From Arsukibacterium ikkense (GTDB lineage Bacteria > Pseudomonadota > Gammaproteobacteria > Enterobacterales > Alteromonadaceae), in contig NZ_LAHO01000008.1 in the NCBI RefSeq assembly GCF_000987775.1, positions 123,052-187,051 on the forward strand: a stretch of 64,000 nucleotides of DNA. Direction: 5' to 3'. Positions 1 to 8,767 of this stretch are shown here, in pieces. Numbering within the stretch: the stretch's first letter is position 1; every line of letters starts with the position of its first letter. The notes beneath the pieces are model-generated. The model did no database searches, was not told the origin of the DNA, and saw nothing but the letters and a program-made list of their open reading frames with translations. A program made the position numbers and the translations under genes.

Positions 1-489
1 CACGGCAATACCGGCTTGCTGGTAGGCGGTATATTGCGCCTGCAGCTGCCTGGCGGCAGGTTGCTCTGATACCAGTAGCGCGCCTTGTTGCTGCAACAAC
101 GGCTGGGCCTGGCAATGTTGCAACAACAGTTGCCAGCTTGGCAGGCTTTGCCGGTTTAACGCCGTTAGCGCCTGCTGAATGGCCGCCCGCCGGTGGGGCG
201 CCATATTGGCCAGGAAGCGGATAAACCACGGCATTGCCTGCAGTAAATAGCCAGCGCGAATTGACAGCGGACTGTCAGCCTTTAACAACATAGCGGGTAA
301 CTGGCGCAGCAGCGCTGGCTGGGCCAGTCCAAATACCTGCTCTGTAGCAAAGTGGCCGGCGTTGCCGAACGAGCAGCCGGTTCCAGGTTGCGCTGGGTCT
401 AACAGGGTTACCGTAAAGCCGGCTTGTTGCAGAAATACTGCACTGCTCAGGCCAATAATACCGGCACCGACAACGATTAACTGTGACAT
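1..489 (-). CDS. FAD-dependent D-amino-acid (D-hydroxyproline) oxidoreductase, 3' end outside window
   Basis: The reading frame is open from an ATG at 489 to the left edge, so only the N-terminal 163 residues are present. The start MSQLIVVGAGIIG carries the GxGxxG Rossmann dinucleotide motif (residues 8-13) of DadA-type flavoproteins, followed by a CSFGNAGH stretch typical of D-amino-acid dehydrogenases. It is divergent from a hydroxyproline deaminase and epimerase, so the likely substrate is cis-4-hydroxy-D-proline, oxidised to pyrroline-4-hydroxy-2-carboxylate. The substrate is inferred from context; DadA-like activity on other D-amino acids cannot be excluded. Confidence 0.85.
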   Translation of the reverse strand, partial: MSQLIVVGAGIIGLSSAVFLQQAGFTVTLLDPAQPGTGCSFGNAGHFATEQVFGLAQPALLRQLPAMLLKADSPLSIRAGYLLQAMPWFIRFLANMAPHRRAAIQQALTALNRQSLPSWQLLLQHCQAQPLLQQQGALLVSEQPAARQLQAQYTAYQQAGIAV

Positions 490-518
490 CAGATCTCCAA
501 AATAACTTGATATTGTAG

Positions 519-530
519 ATTGTATACAAT
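519..530. promoter_or_regulatory. GntR/FCD-type operator palindrome between divergent hydroxyproline genes
   Basis: ATTGTATACAAT is a perfect 12-bp palindrome in the 95-bp divergent region between the D-hydroxyproline oxidase and the deaminase. TTGTATACAA-like sites are typical of FadR/VanR-type GntR regulators, which commonly control hydroxyproline clusters. A partial half-site (TATTGTA) lies at 511-517. No regulator gene is visible in the window; it may lie beyond the left edge. The regulator assignment is inference. Confidence 0.6.
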
Positions 531-584
531 ATCCTGAATCGGCAGGCAATAACTTTCACTGAAACCCTAACAAGGAACAGACAG

Positions 585-1511
585 ATGATTCAGGTAAACT
601 GGGCGGGGGTATATCCTGCTATTTCGACTCAATTCAATGCAAATGGCGGCATTAACTTTGCTGCGAATGCCGCTATGGTAGAGCAGCTTATCGCAGATGG
701 CATCGACGGCATTATTGCGCTGGGTACTGTGGGTGAAAATGCCTCGCTGACCACCACAGAAAAGCGGGAGTTTTTGCAGCAAACGGTAAAAACGGTGGCC
801 GGACGTATTCCGGTGATCGCAGGCTGCACTGAGCACAGCGCCGGGCAGGCGATAGACTACGTTAAAGCCGCTGAGCAAATTGGCGTCGATGGCATCATGT
901 TATTGCCGGCAGTGGTTTACCGCGGTACAGACAGAGAAGTGCTGGTGCACTACCAGACGGTGGCCCGCGCTACCCGGCTTCCGATTATGCTGTACAACAA
1001 CCCGGTCAGCTACGGCGTGGATATTAACCTGGAGATGACGGCCATTCTGGCTGAAGAGCCGAATATCGTTGCGATTAAAGAATCTACCACTGACACCCGC
1101 CGCATTACCGAACTGCAAAGCCGCTTTGGGCAGCGCTTTCAGATTTTTTGCGGCGTTGATGATATTGCGCTGGAGTCGGTATTGCTGGGGGCCACCGGCT
1201 GGATCTCCGGTTTAACTAACGTGTTTCCGCGCGAGTCAGTAATGTTGTTTCAGCTGGCCCGGGCTGGGCGCATTAGCGAGGCGCGCGAAATTTACCGCTG
1301 GTTTATGCCGCTGCTGCGGCTCGATACCATTCCAACGCTGGTGCAATGCATCAAGTTGGCCGAGCAACTGCTTGGCCGCGGCAGTGAAAACGTGCGCTTA
1401 CCGCGGCTAACCTTGCAAGGCGCCGAGCGCAGTTATGTGGAGCAGGTGGTGACGCAGGCGCTGCATAGCCGGCCGGATTTGGCAAAATATCAGGCCTTGC
1501 TGGCTGAATAA
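585..1511 (+). CDS. DHDPS/NAL-family pyrroline-4-hydroxy-2-carboxylate deaminase
   Basis: This 308-residue TIM-barrel protein belongs to the dihydrodipicolinate synthase family. The GTVGENASLT segment (residues 47-56) corresponds to the pyruvate-binding GTTGE loop, Tyr137 (YNNP) to the catalytic tyrosine, and Lys165 (VAIKEST) to the Schiff-base lysine. In hydroxyproline catabolism this subfamily deaminates 1-pyrroline-4-hydroxy-2-carboxylate to 2-oxoglutarate semialdehyde. The ATG at 585 follows AAGGAACAGACAG, a good ribosome-binding site. It is first in a run of four same-strand genes with short gaps or overlaps. True lysine-pathway DapA is possible by fold, but the neighbours argue strongly for the hydroxyproline role. 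Confidence 0.85.
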   Translation: MIQVNWAGVYPAISTQFNANGGINFAANAAMVEQLIADGIDGIIALGTVGENASLTTTEKREFLQQTVKTVAGRIPVIAGCTEHSAGQAIDYVKAAEQIGVDGIMLLPAVVYRGTDREVLVHYQTVARATRLPIMLYNNPVSYGVDINLEMTAILAEEPNIVAIKESTTDTRRITELQSRFGQRFQIFCGVDDIALESVLLGATGWISGLTNVFPRESVMLFQLARAGRISEAREIYRWFMPLLRLDTIPTLVQCIKLAEQLLGRGSENVRLPRLTLQGAERSYVEQVVTQALHSRPDLAKYQALLAE

Positions 1512-1528
1512 CGACAGTGGGGCAGGCT

Positions 1529-2530
1529 GTGTTAAAAGGAACCTATTTTTGTATTGATGCCCACACCTGTGGTAACCCGGTGCGGCTGGTAACCAGTGGC
1601 CACCCTGTGCTGCGGGGCAACAACATGAGTGAGAAACGGCTGGATTTTCTCGCCCATCACGATTGGATCCGCAAAGGTCTGATGTTTGAGCCACGCGGCC
1701 ACGCCATGATGTCGGGCGCTTTTTTGTATCCGCCCTGTTCAGACAATGCGGATGCCTCGGTACTGTTTATTGAAACCAGTGGCTGCCTGCCGATGTGTGG
1801 CCATGGCACTATTGGCACCGTTACCGCCGCCATAGAAAGCGGTTTATTAACGCCGAAAACACCGGGTGAGCTTATTCTGGATGTGCCGGCCGGGCAAATT
1901 CGCGTCAGCTACCACCAGCAGGGCGACAAAGTGCTGACGGTGAAAATTGTCAATGTGCCGTCCTATCTGGCTATCGCCGATGCGCGCATTACGGTGCCCG
2001 GGCTGGGTGAACTGAGTATAGATGTGGCTTATGGCGGGAATTTTTATGCCATTGTCGAGCCGCAGGAAAACTTTCCCGGTTTAGAGCACTGGAGTGCTGA
2101 CAAGGTACTGCATTTCAGCCCGCTGCTGCGCGACGCCATTAACGCCGCTTATCAGTGTCAGCATCCGCTGGATAGCAGTATCAGTGGCATTAGCCATGTG
2201 CTGTGGACCGGTGCACCGAAAACTGCGGGCTCTGATGCCGCCAACGCGGTGTTTTATGGCGATGGCGCTATTGACCGCTCGCCCTGTGGCACGGGCACCA
2301 GTGCCCGCATGGCGCAGCGTTTTGCCCGCGGTTTATTAAAGCAGGGACAGCCCTTTGTGCACGAGAGCATCATCGGTAGCCAATTTACCGGCATGGTCGA
2401 GGCGATAACCGAAGTAGCCGGTTGCACGGCGATAATACCGTCCATTGAAGGTTGGGCCCACGTTTATGGTTATAACCAGATCCGCATCGACGATGCCGAT
2501 CCCTACGCCGCAGGCTTTTTAGTGAGGTAA
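1529..2530 (+). CDS. 4-hydroxyproline 2-epimerase (proline racemase family)
   Basis: Proline-racemase family protein of about 333 residues. Both catalytic cysteines are present: Cys90 in MCGHGTIG and Cys253 in SPCGTGTSA (numbered from the chosen start). A threonine at the first position would mark trans-3-hydroxyproline dehydratase, so Cys/Cys supports a 4-hydroxyproline epimerase converting trans-4-hydroxy-L-proline to cis-4-hydroxy-D-proline. I chose GTG at 1529, preceded by GGGGCAGG, because the family usually begins just before the xKGT.FxIDAHT motif. An in-frame GTG at 1517 has no visible Shine-Dalgarno. It lies 17 bp after the deaminase and ends 2 bp before the dehydrogenase, consistent with one operon. 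Confidence 0.88.
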   Translation: MLKGTYFCIDAHTCGNPVRLVTSGHPVLRGNNMSEKRLDFLAHHDWIRKGLMFEPRGHAMMSGAFLYPPCSDNADASVLFIETSGCLPMCGHGTIGTVTAAIESGLLTPKTPGELILDVPAGQIRVSYHQQGDKVLTVKIVNVPSYLAIADARITVPGLGELSIDVAYGGNFYAIVEPQENFPGLEHWSADKVLHFSPLLRDAINAAYQCQHPLDSSISGISHVLWTGAPKTAGSDAANAVFYGDGAIDRSPCGTGTSARMAQRFARGLLKQGQPFVHESIIGSQFTGMVEAITEVAGCTAIIPSIEGWAHVYGYNQIRIDDADPYAAGFLVR

Positions 2531-2532
2531 TT

Positions 2533-4050
2533 ATGATTTCAGGTCAACATTATATTGGCGGTCACTGGTGTGGTGAGCCCGATGCAGCGAACACGTCGTT
2601 TAATCCGGCACAAAATACCGCCTTGCCCTGGTGCTTTGCCGAAGCAGGGGAGGCCGAACTGCACAGCCTCACCGAGCAAGCCACAGCAGCCTTTGCGCTA
2701 TATCGTTATGTGACAGCTGCAGCCAGAGCGGATTTTCTCGACAGTATTGCTGCAGAGCTGCAGCAGCGCCAGGCAGAGATTGTCAGCGCTATGGTGCAGG
2801 AAACGGCGTTAGCGCCAGCCCGGGCAGAAAGTGAGCTCGGCCGCACCTGCAACCAGTTGCGGCTGTTTGCCACTGAGCTGCGCACGCCAGCCAGCGATTG
2901 CAGACTGCCGGCCTTACCCGAGCGCCAACCACTGCCACGGCCGGCGCTGCGGCTTGGAAAAGTACCGCTTGGCCCGGTGGTGGTTTTTGCGGCTAGTAAT
3001 TTTCCGCTGGCTTTCTCGGTTGCCGGTGGCGACACCGCTTCGGCATTGGCAGCCGGCTGCCCGGTGATTGTTAAAGCGCATAATGCCCATCCGGCCACGT
3101 CTGAGCTGGCCGCAAAAGCGATAGCCGCAGCGGCCGATAAAACCGCCATGCCCGCTGGGATATTTAGCCTGGTACATGCCCGCCAGCATGCGTTTTCTGA
3201 AGCCTTGATCCGCCACCCGGCAGTCAAAGCCGTCGCCTTTACCGGTTCAGAGCAGCTGGGCATGCATTTTCAGCGGCTGATTTGGCAGCGGCCCAAGCCT
3301 ATTCCGTTTTTTGCCGAGATGGGATCGCAAAACCCGCTGTTTGTGCTGCCGCAATATCTGGCGCAGCATGGCGAAAGTTTCGCCAGCCAACTGGCGCAGT
3401 CGGTGCTAAACGGCTGCGGCCAGTTTTGTACCCGGCCCGGCTTAGTGTTTGTACCCAAAGGGGCTGAGGCGTTGGTTGCGGCACTTAAACAGCATTTTAG
3501 CCAGGCACAGACTGGCGCTATGCTAACGGTGAAAATCGCCAGCCATTACCGTGCAGGTTGTCAGGCGCTGCAGCAAACGGATGGCGTAAGCTTACTGGCA
3601 GAAGGCCAGGGCGAGGAAACGGCGTGTTATACCAAGCCGCGGTTGTTTGCCACCTCTGCCAATGCGTTTATGCAACAGGGGGTTTTGCAGCAGGAAGTTT
3701 TTGGCCCGGCAACGGTGCTGATTGAATGCGCTGACCTAACCCAGATGCAGATGCTGGCCACCACCTTACAAGGCCAGTTAACGGCCACGCTGTATGCCAC
3801 TGAGGCGGAACTGGTTAGTGCTCAGGGGTTACTGAACGAGCTGGAATTACATTGCGGCCGGCTTATTTATGCGCAAATGCCAACCGGGGTTGAAGTCTGT
3901 GCTGCTATGCAACATGGCGGGCCCTTTCCTGCCAGTACCGATAGCCGCTATACTGCGGTAGGCAGCCAGGCGGTGCAGCGTTTTTTGCGGCCGCTGTGTT
4001 ATCAGAATTTTCCATCGCAAAACGGAGATACAGCATGGACAGGCAAATAG
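2533..4050 (+). CDS. 2-oxoglutarate semialdehyde dehydrogenase (aldehyde dehydrogenase family)
   Basis: A 505-residue NAD(P)-dependent aldehyde dehydrogenase. Visible active-site residues are Asn156 (ASNFP), Glu262 (AEMGSQNP) and the nucleophile Cys299 (GQFCTRPG). The C-terminal stretch with QHGGPFPAS..SRYTAVG is typical of the type III ketoglutaric semialdehyde dehydrogenases. It oxidises 2-oxoglutarate semialdehyde to 2-oxoglutarate, the last step of hydroxyproline breakdown, feeding the TCA cycle. The start follows a GAGG site and abuts the epimerase. The end overlaps the next gene by 16 bp, suggesting translational coupling. Confidence 0.9.
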   Translation: MISGQHYIGGHWCGEPDAANTSFNPAQNTALPWCFAEAGEAELHSLTEQATAAFALYRYVTAAARADFLDSIAAELQQRQAEIVSAMVQETALAPARAESELGRTCNQLRLFATELRTPASDCRLPALPERQPLPRPALRLGKVPLGPVVVFAASNFPLAFSVAGGDTASALAAGCPVIVKAHNAHPATSELAAKAIAAAADKTAMPAGIFSLVHARQHAFSEALIRHPAVKAVAFTGSEQLGMHFQRLIWQRPKPIPFFAEMGSQNPLFVLPQYLAQHGESFASQLAQSVLNGCGQFCTRPGLVFVPKGAEALVAALKQHFSQAQTGAMLTVKIASHYRAGCQALQQTDGVSLLAEGQGEETACYTKPRLFATSANAFMQQGVLQQEVFGPATVLIECADLTQMQMLATTLQGQLTATLYATEAELVSAQGLLNELELHCGRLIYAQMPTGVEVCAAMQHGGPFPASTDSRYTAVGSQAVQRFLRPLCYQNFPSQNGDTAWTGK

Positions 4051-5231
4051 GTGGCGTAAGCGCCGCAGAGGCATTGGCACAATTAGATGATATGACCGCC
4101 GGTGTGGTGCCGATTAACGCTGACGAGTTTCGCCAGCGTTTAACCAAAGCCTGTCAGTTGATGCAACAGCAGCAACTGGATGCGATGCTGCTAACGGCCG
4201 GGACTAATTTGTATTACTTTACCGGTTTGCGCTGGTACGCCAGTGAGCGTTTAGTAGCAGTATTGCTGCTGGCCGATGGCAGCCTGCAGTATATTATTCC
4301 CGAGTTTGAGCGCGGCACCATAGCGCCGCAACTGCTGCTAGCGGGCGAGCTACATGGCTGGCAGGAGCATGAAAACCCTTATCAGCTGTGCGTGCAATTG
4401 CTGCAGGGTAAAACTGCGCTGGCACTGGATGAAAGTGCGGCCTTTTTTATTGCCGACGGTTTGAAAACAGCCAGTGCGGCATTGCGGTTAAGCAATGCGG
4501 TGACGGTGAGCGCAGTATGCCGGCGGGTTAAAACCGCGGCAGAGCTTGCGATTATGCAGCGCGCTATGGATATGACGCTGGCGGTACATCAAGCGGTAGC
4601 CAGCATCTTATATGCCGGCATCACAGTGGCTGAAGTTGCAGATTTTATTGACGCCGCCCATCGCAAAGTGGGGGCGGTTGATGGCAGTTATTTCTGCATA
4701 GTACTGTTTGGCGGCGATACCGCCTACCCGCATGGCGTGGCTAAACCCAAAGTATTAGACGATGGCGACATGGTGTTAATTGATACCGGTTGCCGCCTGC
4801 ATGGCTATGTGTCCGACATTACCCGCAGCTATGTGTTTGGCACGCCAAACGCACGCCAACGTGAGGTATGGCAACATGAGAAAGCCGCCCAGGCTGCCGC
4901 TTTTGCTGCTGCCGCAGTAGGTGTACCCTGCCAGCAGGTCGATCGGGCCGCCCGCAGTTATTTGCAACAACAAGGCTATGGCCCGGATTATCAGTTACCG
5001 GGCTTACCGCACCGCACCGGCCATGGTATCGGCCTGGATATCCATGAATGGCCTTATCTGGTTGAGGGCAACGAGCTGCCTTTAGCGCCCGGCATGTGTT
5101 TTAGTAATGAGCCCATGCTGGTGTTGCCGGGTGAGTTTGGGGTGCGGCTGGAAGACCATTTTTATATGACTGAGCAGGGGCCGCGCTGGTTTACCGAACC
5201 GGCGCTGGCCATTGATCTGCCATTTCGCTAA
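4035..5231 (+). CDS. M24-family Xaa-Pro aminopeptidase/dipeptidase
   Basis: Metallopeptidase of about 398 residues with the pita-bread fold. The five metal ligands can be read: Asp250 and Asp261 (LIDTGC...SDITRSY), His330 (HRTGHGIG), Glu359 (SNEP) and Glu373 (RLEDH). The N-terminal creatinase-like domain precedes them. I chose ATG 4035 because it follows ACGGAGATACAGC; the longer in-frame start at 3996 lies deep inside the dehydrogenase gene. Its place at the end of the hydroxyproline operon suggests it releases proline or hydroxyproline from X-Pro/X-Hyp peptides, such as collagen fragments. That role is inference. Confidence 0.85.
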   Translation: MDRQIGGVSAAEALAQLDDMTAGVVPINADEFRQRLTKACQLMQQQQLDAMLLTAGTNLYYFTGLRWYASERLVAVLLLADGSLQYIIPEFERGTIAPQLLLAGELHGWQEHENPYQLCVQLLQGKTALALDESAAFFIADGLKTASAALRLSNAVTVSAVCRRVKTAAELAIMQRAMDMTLAVHQAVASILYAGITVAEVADFIDAAHRKVGAVDGSYFCIVLFGGDTAYPHGVAKPKVLDDGDMVLIDTGCRLHGYVSDITRSYVFGTPNARQREVWQHEKAAQAAAFAAAAVGVPCQQVDRAARSYLQQQGYGPDYQLPGLPHRTGHGIGLDIHEWPYLVEGNELPLAPGMCFSNEPMLVLPGEFGVRLEDHFYMTEQGPRWFTEPALAIDLPFR

Positions 5232-5342
5232 GCAAGGTAAATGAACTTTAGCGTCTGTTATCGTCTCTTAAATTAAAGTTAATGCTGTGTTGGCCGATAT
5301 AGCGTTAACCAAGCCCGGCAATAACCGTAACAGGAGACGGTA

Positions 5343-5594
5343 ATGGACGCTTTTATGCCTTTTATCCAGCGCGTACCCGGCACGCCGGTAGACCCTGATC
5401 CGAAGCAGGTGGTGCCGGTATTTAAAGAGGCCAGGTTAAGCCCGTTAAAACCAAACGAGCAAAAATTTCTTATTTTGCGTCGGCCAGGTATCAACAGAGG
5501 CCGGCGGGCCGACGACTATCCCGAGCCGCCGTACACCACACCTGAAGAGGATCAACACGTCGATAAAGATGGCCATGTCGATATTTTTGTCTGA
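5343..5594 (+). CDS. Small hypothetical proline-rich protein
   Basis: An 83-residue reading frame starting with ATG after CAGGAGACGGTA, a strong ribosome-binding site. The product is rich in Pro, Asp and basic residues, with a PEPPYTTPEEDQHVDKDGHVDIFV tail written here only for its composition (acidic and aromatic); it has no transmembrane segment or signal peptide. I do not recognise a family. It sits alone between the hydroxyproline operon and yoaA on the same strand. Good initiation signals and similar base composition to its neighbours make it a likely real gene, but there is no functional evidence. Confidence 0.6.
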   Translation: MDAFMPFIQRVPGTPVDPDPKQVVPVFKEARLSPLKPNEQKFLILRRPGINRGRRADDYPEPPYTTPEEDQHVDKDGHVDIFV

Positions 5595-5686
5595 ATTTTT
5601 CTGCTGATAAAGGCATAATAGCGCTCTTTTTCCAGCAGCAGGCAACGTCGTGAATCGCGTTTACTCCCGTATCGGCCAACATCAGC

Positions 5687-7624
5687 ATGACTAACGCCCT
5701 GGCGAAACAGGTACTGGCAGCCTTTGCAGAAAAAGGCAAACTGGCCAGCCATATCAGTGGCTTTAAGCCACGGGCCGCCCAGTTGCATATGGCCGAGGCG
5801 GTGGCCGACGCTATCAGCAACAATGCGGCATTAGTGGTAGAAGCCGGCACCGGAACCGGTAAAACGTACGCTTATCTGGTGCCGGCCTTGCTAGCCGGGA
5901 AAAAGGTTATTCTGTCGACCGGTACCAAAAATCTGCAAGAGCAACTTTTTTTACGCGATTTGCCCAAGGTGCAGCAAGCGCTGGCCAGCCCCATTCACAC
6001 TGCTTTGCTCAAAGGCCGTGCTAATTACTTATGCTTGTTTCGCTTAGAGCAGCATTACAACCATGTACCGGTGCAGGATGAGCAGCTTATACAGGATTTA
6101 AGCCTGATCAAAAAATGGTCGTCAGAAACCCAGTCGGGCGATATTGGTGAGCTAAGTTATATCGCTGAAGACTCTAAAGCCTTACCTTATGTTACCAGCA
6201 CCACTGATAACTGCCTGGGCAAAGATTGCCCGGTATACGAAGATTGTCACTTATTAAAAGCCCGTAAAAACGCTCAGGCAGCTGATTTAGTGGTAGTGAA
6301 CCACCATTTGTTTTTTGCTGATCTGGCATTAAAAGACACCGGCTTTGGTGAGCTGCTGCCCCAGATGGACGTGATTATTTTTGATGAAGCACATCAGCTG
6401 CCCGATATTGCCAGCGACTATTTCGGTGAGCAGGTATCCAGCCGCTTGTTACTGGATTTATGCCGTGATCTGGAGCTGGCCTGCAAAACCGAACTGCGCG
6501 ATCATCCGCAACTGGTGAAAGTGGCAGACAAACTGGCCAGCTTAGTGCGCGACTGGCGCCTGCAGTTTGCCGCCGAGCCCAGCCGTGGCAACTGGCGTGA
6601 TTTAGCCCGCCAGGCGCCGATGCAAACAGCTTTAACCCGGGTGAATGATGCCATTGACATGCTGTACCAGGTACTAAAAGGCAGCCTGGGCCGCAGCGAC
6701 ACCGTTGACAGTGTGTTTGAACGGCTGGCCCAGCTGAAAAACCGCTTGCTGAAAATGCAGGACTTACAGCAAACCGGAGTAAGTCTATGGTACGAAACCA
6801 GCCGGTTGCATGTCAGTTTACATTTAACCCCCTTAAGTATAAGCGATCGCTTTAAAGCGATAGTGGCGGCAGAGCAGCGCAGCTGGATTTTTACCTCAGC
6901 TACCTTGTCTGTTAACGAAGGCTTTAGCCATTACACCGCCCAGATGGGGCTGGATGATGCACAAACGCTGCTGCTGGAGAGCCCCTTCGATTATGCCAGC
7001 CAGGCCATGTTATGCCTGCCGCGCTATTTACCCGAGCCGCATCAACAGCAAATGGGCCCGGCATTACTCGAGCTGGCAGTAAAGCTTATCAAAGCCAACA
7101 ATGGTCGTTGCTTTTTCTTATTCACCAGCCACCGCATGCTGCAGTGGATGGCCAATGCACTACCTGAGCAGATCAGTCAGCCGGTGCTGGTGCAGGGCAG
7201 TACCGGTAAGCGCCTGTTGCTGGAACAGTTTGTTACGCTGGACAATGCTGTACTGCTGGGTACCGGCAGTTTCTGGGAGGGGGTAGATGTGCGCGGTGAT
7301 ACCTTAAGCTGCGTGATTATTGATAAACTGCCGTTTGCCTCGCCAGACGATCCGCTGTTGCAGGCGCGCAGTGAAGATTGCCAGCGCCGCGGCCTGGACC
7401 CGTTTAGTACAGTGCAGTTGCCGCAGGCCGTTATTACCTTAAAACAAGGGGTTGGCCGGTTAATTCGCGATGTTACCGACCGCGGGGTGCTGGTGATTTG
7501 CGATAACCGGCTGGTAACCAGGCCCTACGGCAGTGTATTTTTAAAAAGTTTACCGCCGATGCGCCGCACCCGCTCATTAGATGACGCCGTGGCGTTTTTA
7601 CAACAAACAAGGCAGGACAATTAA
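5687..7624 (+). CDS. yoaA: YoaA/DinG-type Fe-S DNA helicase
   Basis: A 645-residue superfamily 2 XPD-like helicase. Walker A is at residues 52-60 (EAGTGTGKT), the DEAH box at 233-236, and a four-cysteine Fe-S ligand set is plausible at Cys116, 176, 181 and 187. The C-terminal motor domain includes GSFWEGVDVRGD and QGVGRLIR motifs. YoaA is a 5'-3' DNA helicase linked in E. coli to the polymerase III chi subunit and to tolerance of replication damage. Length and the Fe-S domain favour YoaA over DinG, which is longer. The next gene, tsaB, begins 1 bp after its stop, as in many gammaproteobacteria. Confidence 0.92.
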   Translation: MTNALAKQVLAAFAEKGKLASHISGFKPRAAQLHMAEAVADAISNNAALVVEAGTGTGKTYAYLVPALLAGKKVILSTGTKNLQEQLFLRDLPKVQQALASPIHTALLKGRANYLCLFRLEQHYNHVPVQDEQLIQDLSLIKKWSSETQSGDIGELSYIAEDSKALPYVTSTTDNCLGKDCPVYEDCHLLKARKNAQAADLVVVNHHLFFADLALKDTGFGELLPQMDVIIFDEAHQLPDIASDYFGEQVSSRLLLDLCRDLELACKTELRDHPQLVKVADKLASLVRDWRLQFAAEPSRGNWRDLARQAPMQTALTRVNDAIDMLYQVLKGSLGRSDTVDSVFERLAQLKNRLLKMQDLQQTGVSLWYETSRLHVSLHLTPLSISDRFKAIVAAEQRSWIFTSATLSVNEGFSHYTAQMGLDDAQTLLLESPFDYASQAMLCLPRYLPEPHQQQMGPALLELAVKLIKANNGRCFFLFTSHRMLQWMANALPEQISQPVLVQGSTGKRLLLEQFVTLDNAVLLGTGSFWEGVDVRGDTLSCVIIDKLPFASPDDPLLQARSEDCQRRGLDPFSTVQLPQAVITLKQGVGRLIRDVTDRGVLVICDNRLVTRPYGSVFLKSLPPMRRTRSLDDAVAFLQQTRQDN

Positions 7625-7625
7625 G

Positions 7626-8312
7626 GTGAAATTACTGGCATTAGATACCTCAACCGAAGCGTGCTCGGTGGCGCTGCTGTATCAGGGCGGCGTTATTGCT
7701 CTGGACGAAGTGTGTCCGCAGCAACACAGTAAACGTATATTGCCGATGATTGATGGCTTACTGGCCGAAACCGGCCTGAGCTTAACTGGTCTGGATGGCA
7801 TAGTATTTGGTCGCGGCCCGGGTAGCTTTACCGGAGTACGGATTGGTGTGTCGGTGGCACAAGGCCTGGCCTTTGGTGCTGACTTGCCGGTATTTGGTGT
7901 ATCCACGCTGGCAGCGATGGCGCAGGCGGCGGTACGTTTGCATCAGGCAACCCAAATTGTGGCCGCTATTGATGCGCGCATGGCGGAAGTGTATCTCGCC
8001 AGCTTCGCTTGTGATGCTAACGGCATAGTACAACCCTTGACTGCCGAGCAGGCAGTTAGGCCGCAGCTGCTGGCACCGTTAGGTCTGAGTGGCAAGGTAA
8101 TGGCGGTGGGCACCGGCTGGCAAACCTATGCCGCTGAATTACAGCGGGCGCAACCGGCCAGGATCGCCAGCGATATTCTGTACCCATCGGCACAAGATAT
8201 GCTAAGCCTGGCGCAGCAAGCCTTTAGGGATAGTTTATTTGTCAGTGCCGAGCAGGCCGAGCCGGTGTATGTGCGCGACGAAGTAAGCTGGAAAAAACTA
8301 CCCGGCCGATAA
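7626..8312 (+). CDS. tsaB: tRNA threonylcarbamoyladenosine biosynthesis protein TsaB
   Basis: A 228-residue protein of the YeaZ/TsaB family, close to the usual 231. It starts with VKLLALDTSTEACSVAL, the ASKHA-fold phosphate-binding segment. The GRGPGSFTGVRIGVS motif (about residues 61-75) is characteristic. TsaB partners TsaD and TsaE to make t6A37 on ANN-decoding tRNAs. I chose GTG 7626 because it gives the standard N-terminus and lies just after the yoaA stop; the longer frame from 7581 overlaps yoaA. Essential housekeeping gene. Confidence 0.93.
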   Translation: MKLLALDTSTEACSVALLYQGGVIALDEVCPQQHSKRILPMIDGLLAETGLSLTGLDGIVFGRGPGSFTGVRIGVSVAQGLAFGADLPVFGVSTLAAMAQAAVRLHQATQIVAAIDARMAEVYLASFACDANGIVQPLTAEQAVRPQLLAPLGLSGKVMAVGTGWQTYAAELQRAQPARIASDILYPSAQDMLSLAQQAFRDSLFVSAEQAEPVYVRDEVSWKKLPGR

Positions 8313-8318
8313 TAACCC

Positions 8319-8359
8319 TTGGTTAAATGGGCAAACTGGTTATAATTAAACCAGTTTGC
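8319..8359 (+). promoter_or_regulatory. Promoter with TATAAT centred inside an 11-bp perfect inverted repeat
   Basis: GCAAACTGGTT at 8331-8341 is repeated as its exact reverse complement at 8349-8359 with a 7-nt spacer. A consensus -10 box TATAAT lies at 8341-8346, overlapping the spacer. A weak -35 (TTGGTT, 8319-8324) is 16 bp upstream. The arrangement suggests a promoter for the small gene at 8376 with an overlapping operator, or a hairpin ending tsaB transcription. There is no T run, so I favour the operator reading. Confidence 0.5.
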
Positions 8360-8375
8360 TGAATATGAAGATGTT

Positions 8376-8681
8376 ATGAGCCTGACTGTTAATCAAAGTC
8401 TGAATGCCCCCGCTAATATTGCCAGTGTTTTTGCTGGTACTGAGCCGCGTCGTGCGCCAATTCAGGATGACAAACGCGCCAGTGCGCCGCAGGGAGAGGG
8501 GATCAGGGCCAGTCAGCAGGTGATTAACCAGCTTGATAGCGAACAACGCAATAAGCAAAACAATTTTCAGAACGTCAATTCCAGAGTCGGCCAACAAGCC
8601 GTCGCTGCCTATCAAAGCCAGCAAAACGAGCAACGTCGTGCTGAAGTGCAATCATTGCTGGGTGTTGATCTTTACGCCTGA
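8376..8681 (+). CDS. Small hypothetical Gln/Asn-rich protein
   Basis: A 101-residue protein with a low-complexity polar body rich in Gln, Asn, Ser and Ala and a conserved-looking C-terminus (LLGVDLYA). It has no signal peptide or membrane segment. Similar short proteins ending in GVDxYA occur in Alteromonadales as uncharacterised genes (from memory, not checked). It is preceded by its own candidate promoter and palindrome, and stands alone between tsaB and an SDR operon. I cannot assign a function. Confidence 0.65.
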   Translation: MSLTVNQSLNAPANIASVFAGTEPRRAPIQDDKRASAPQGEGIRASQQVINQLDSEQRNKQNNFQNVNSRVGQQAVAAYQSQQNEQRRAEVQSLLGVDLYA

Positions 8682-8767
8682 ACCAATCCAGCTCCCTGGT
8701 TGCTCCGTAGTTATCCGGTAACTATACCCGCGTACGCTGCCGGGCAGCGTTGATATCAGGATGTAAT

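Noticed and set aside
2706..3263. 185-residue frame opposite the semialdehyde dehydrogenase
   Set aside because: Antisense shadow of a well-supported gene in a high-GC region, with low-complexity Ala/Ser content.
4776..4973. Small minus-strand frame inside the M24 peptidase gene
   Set aside because: Shadow frame with no initiation signal.
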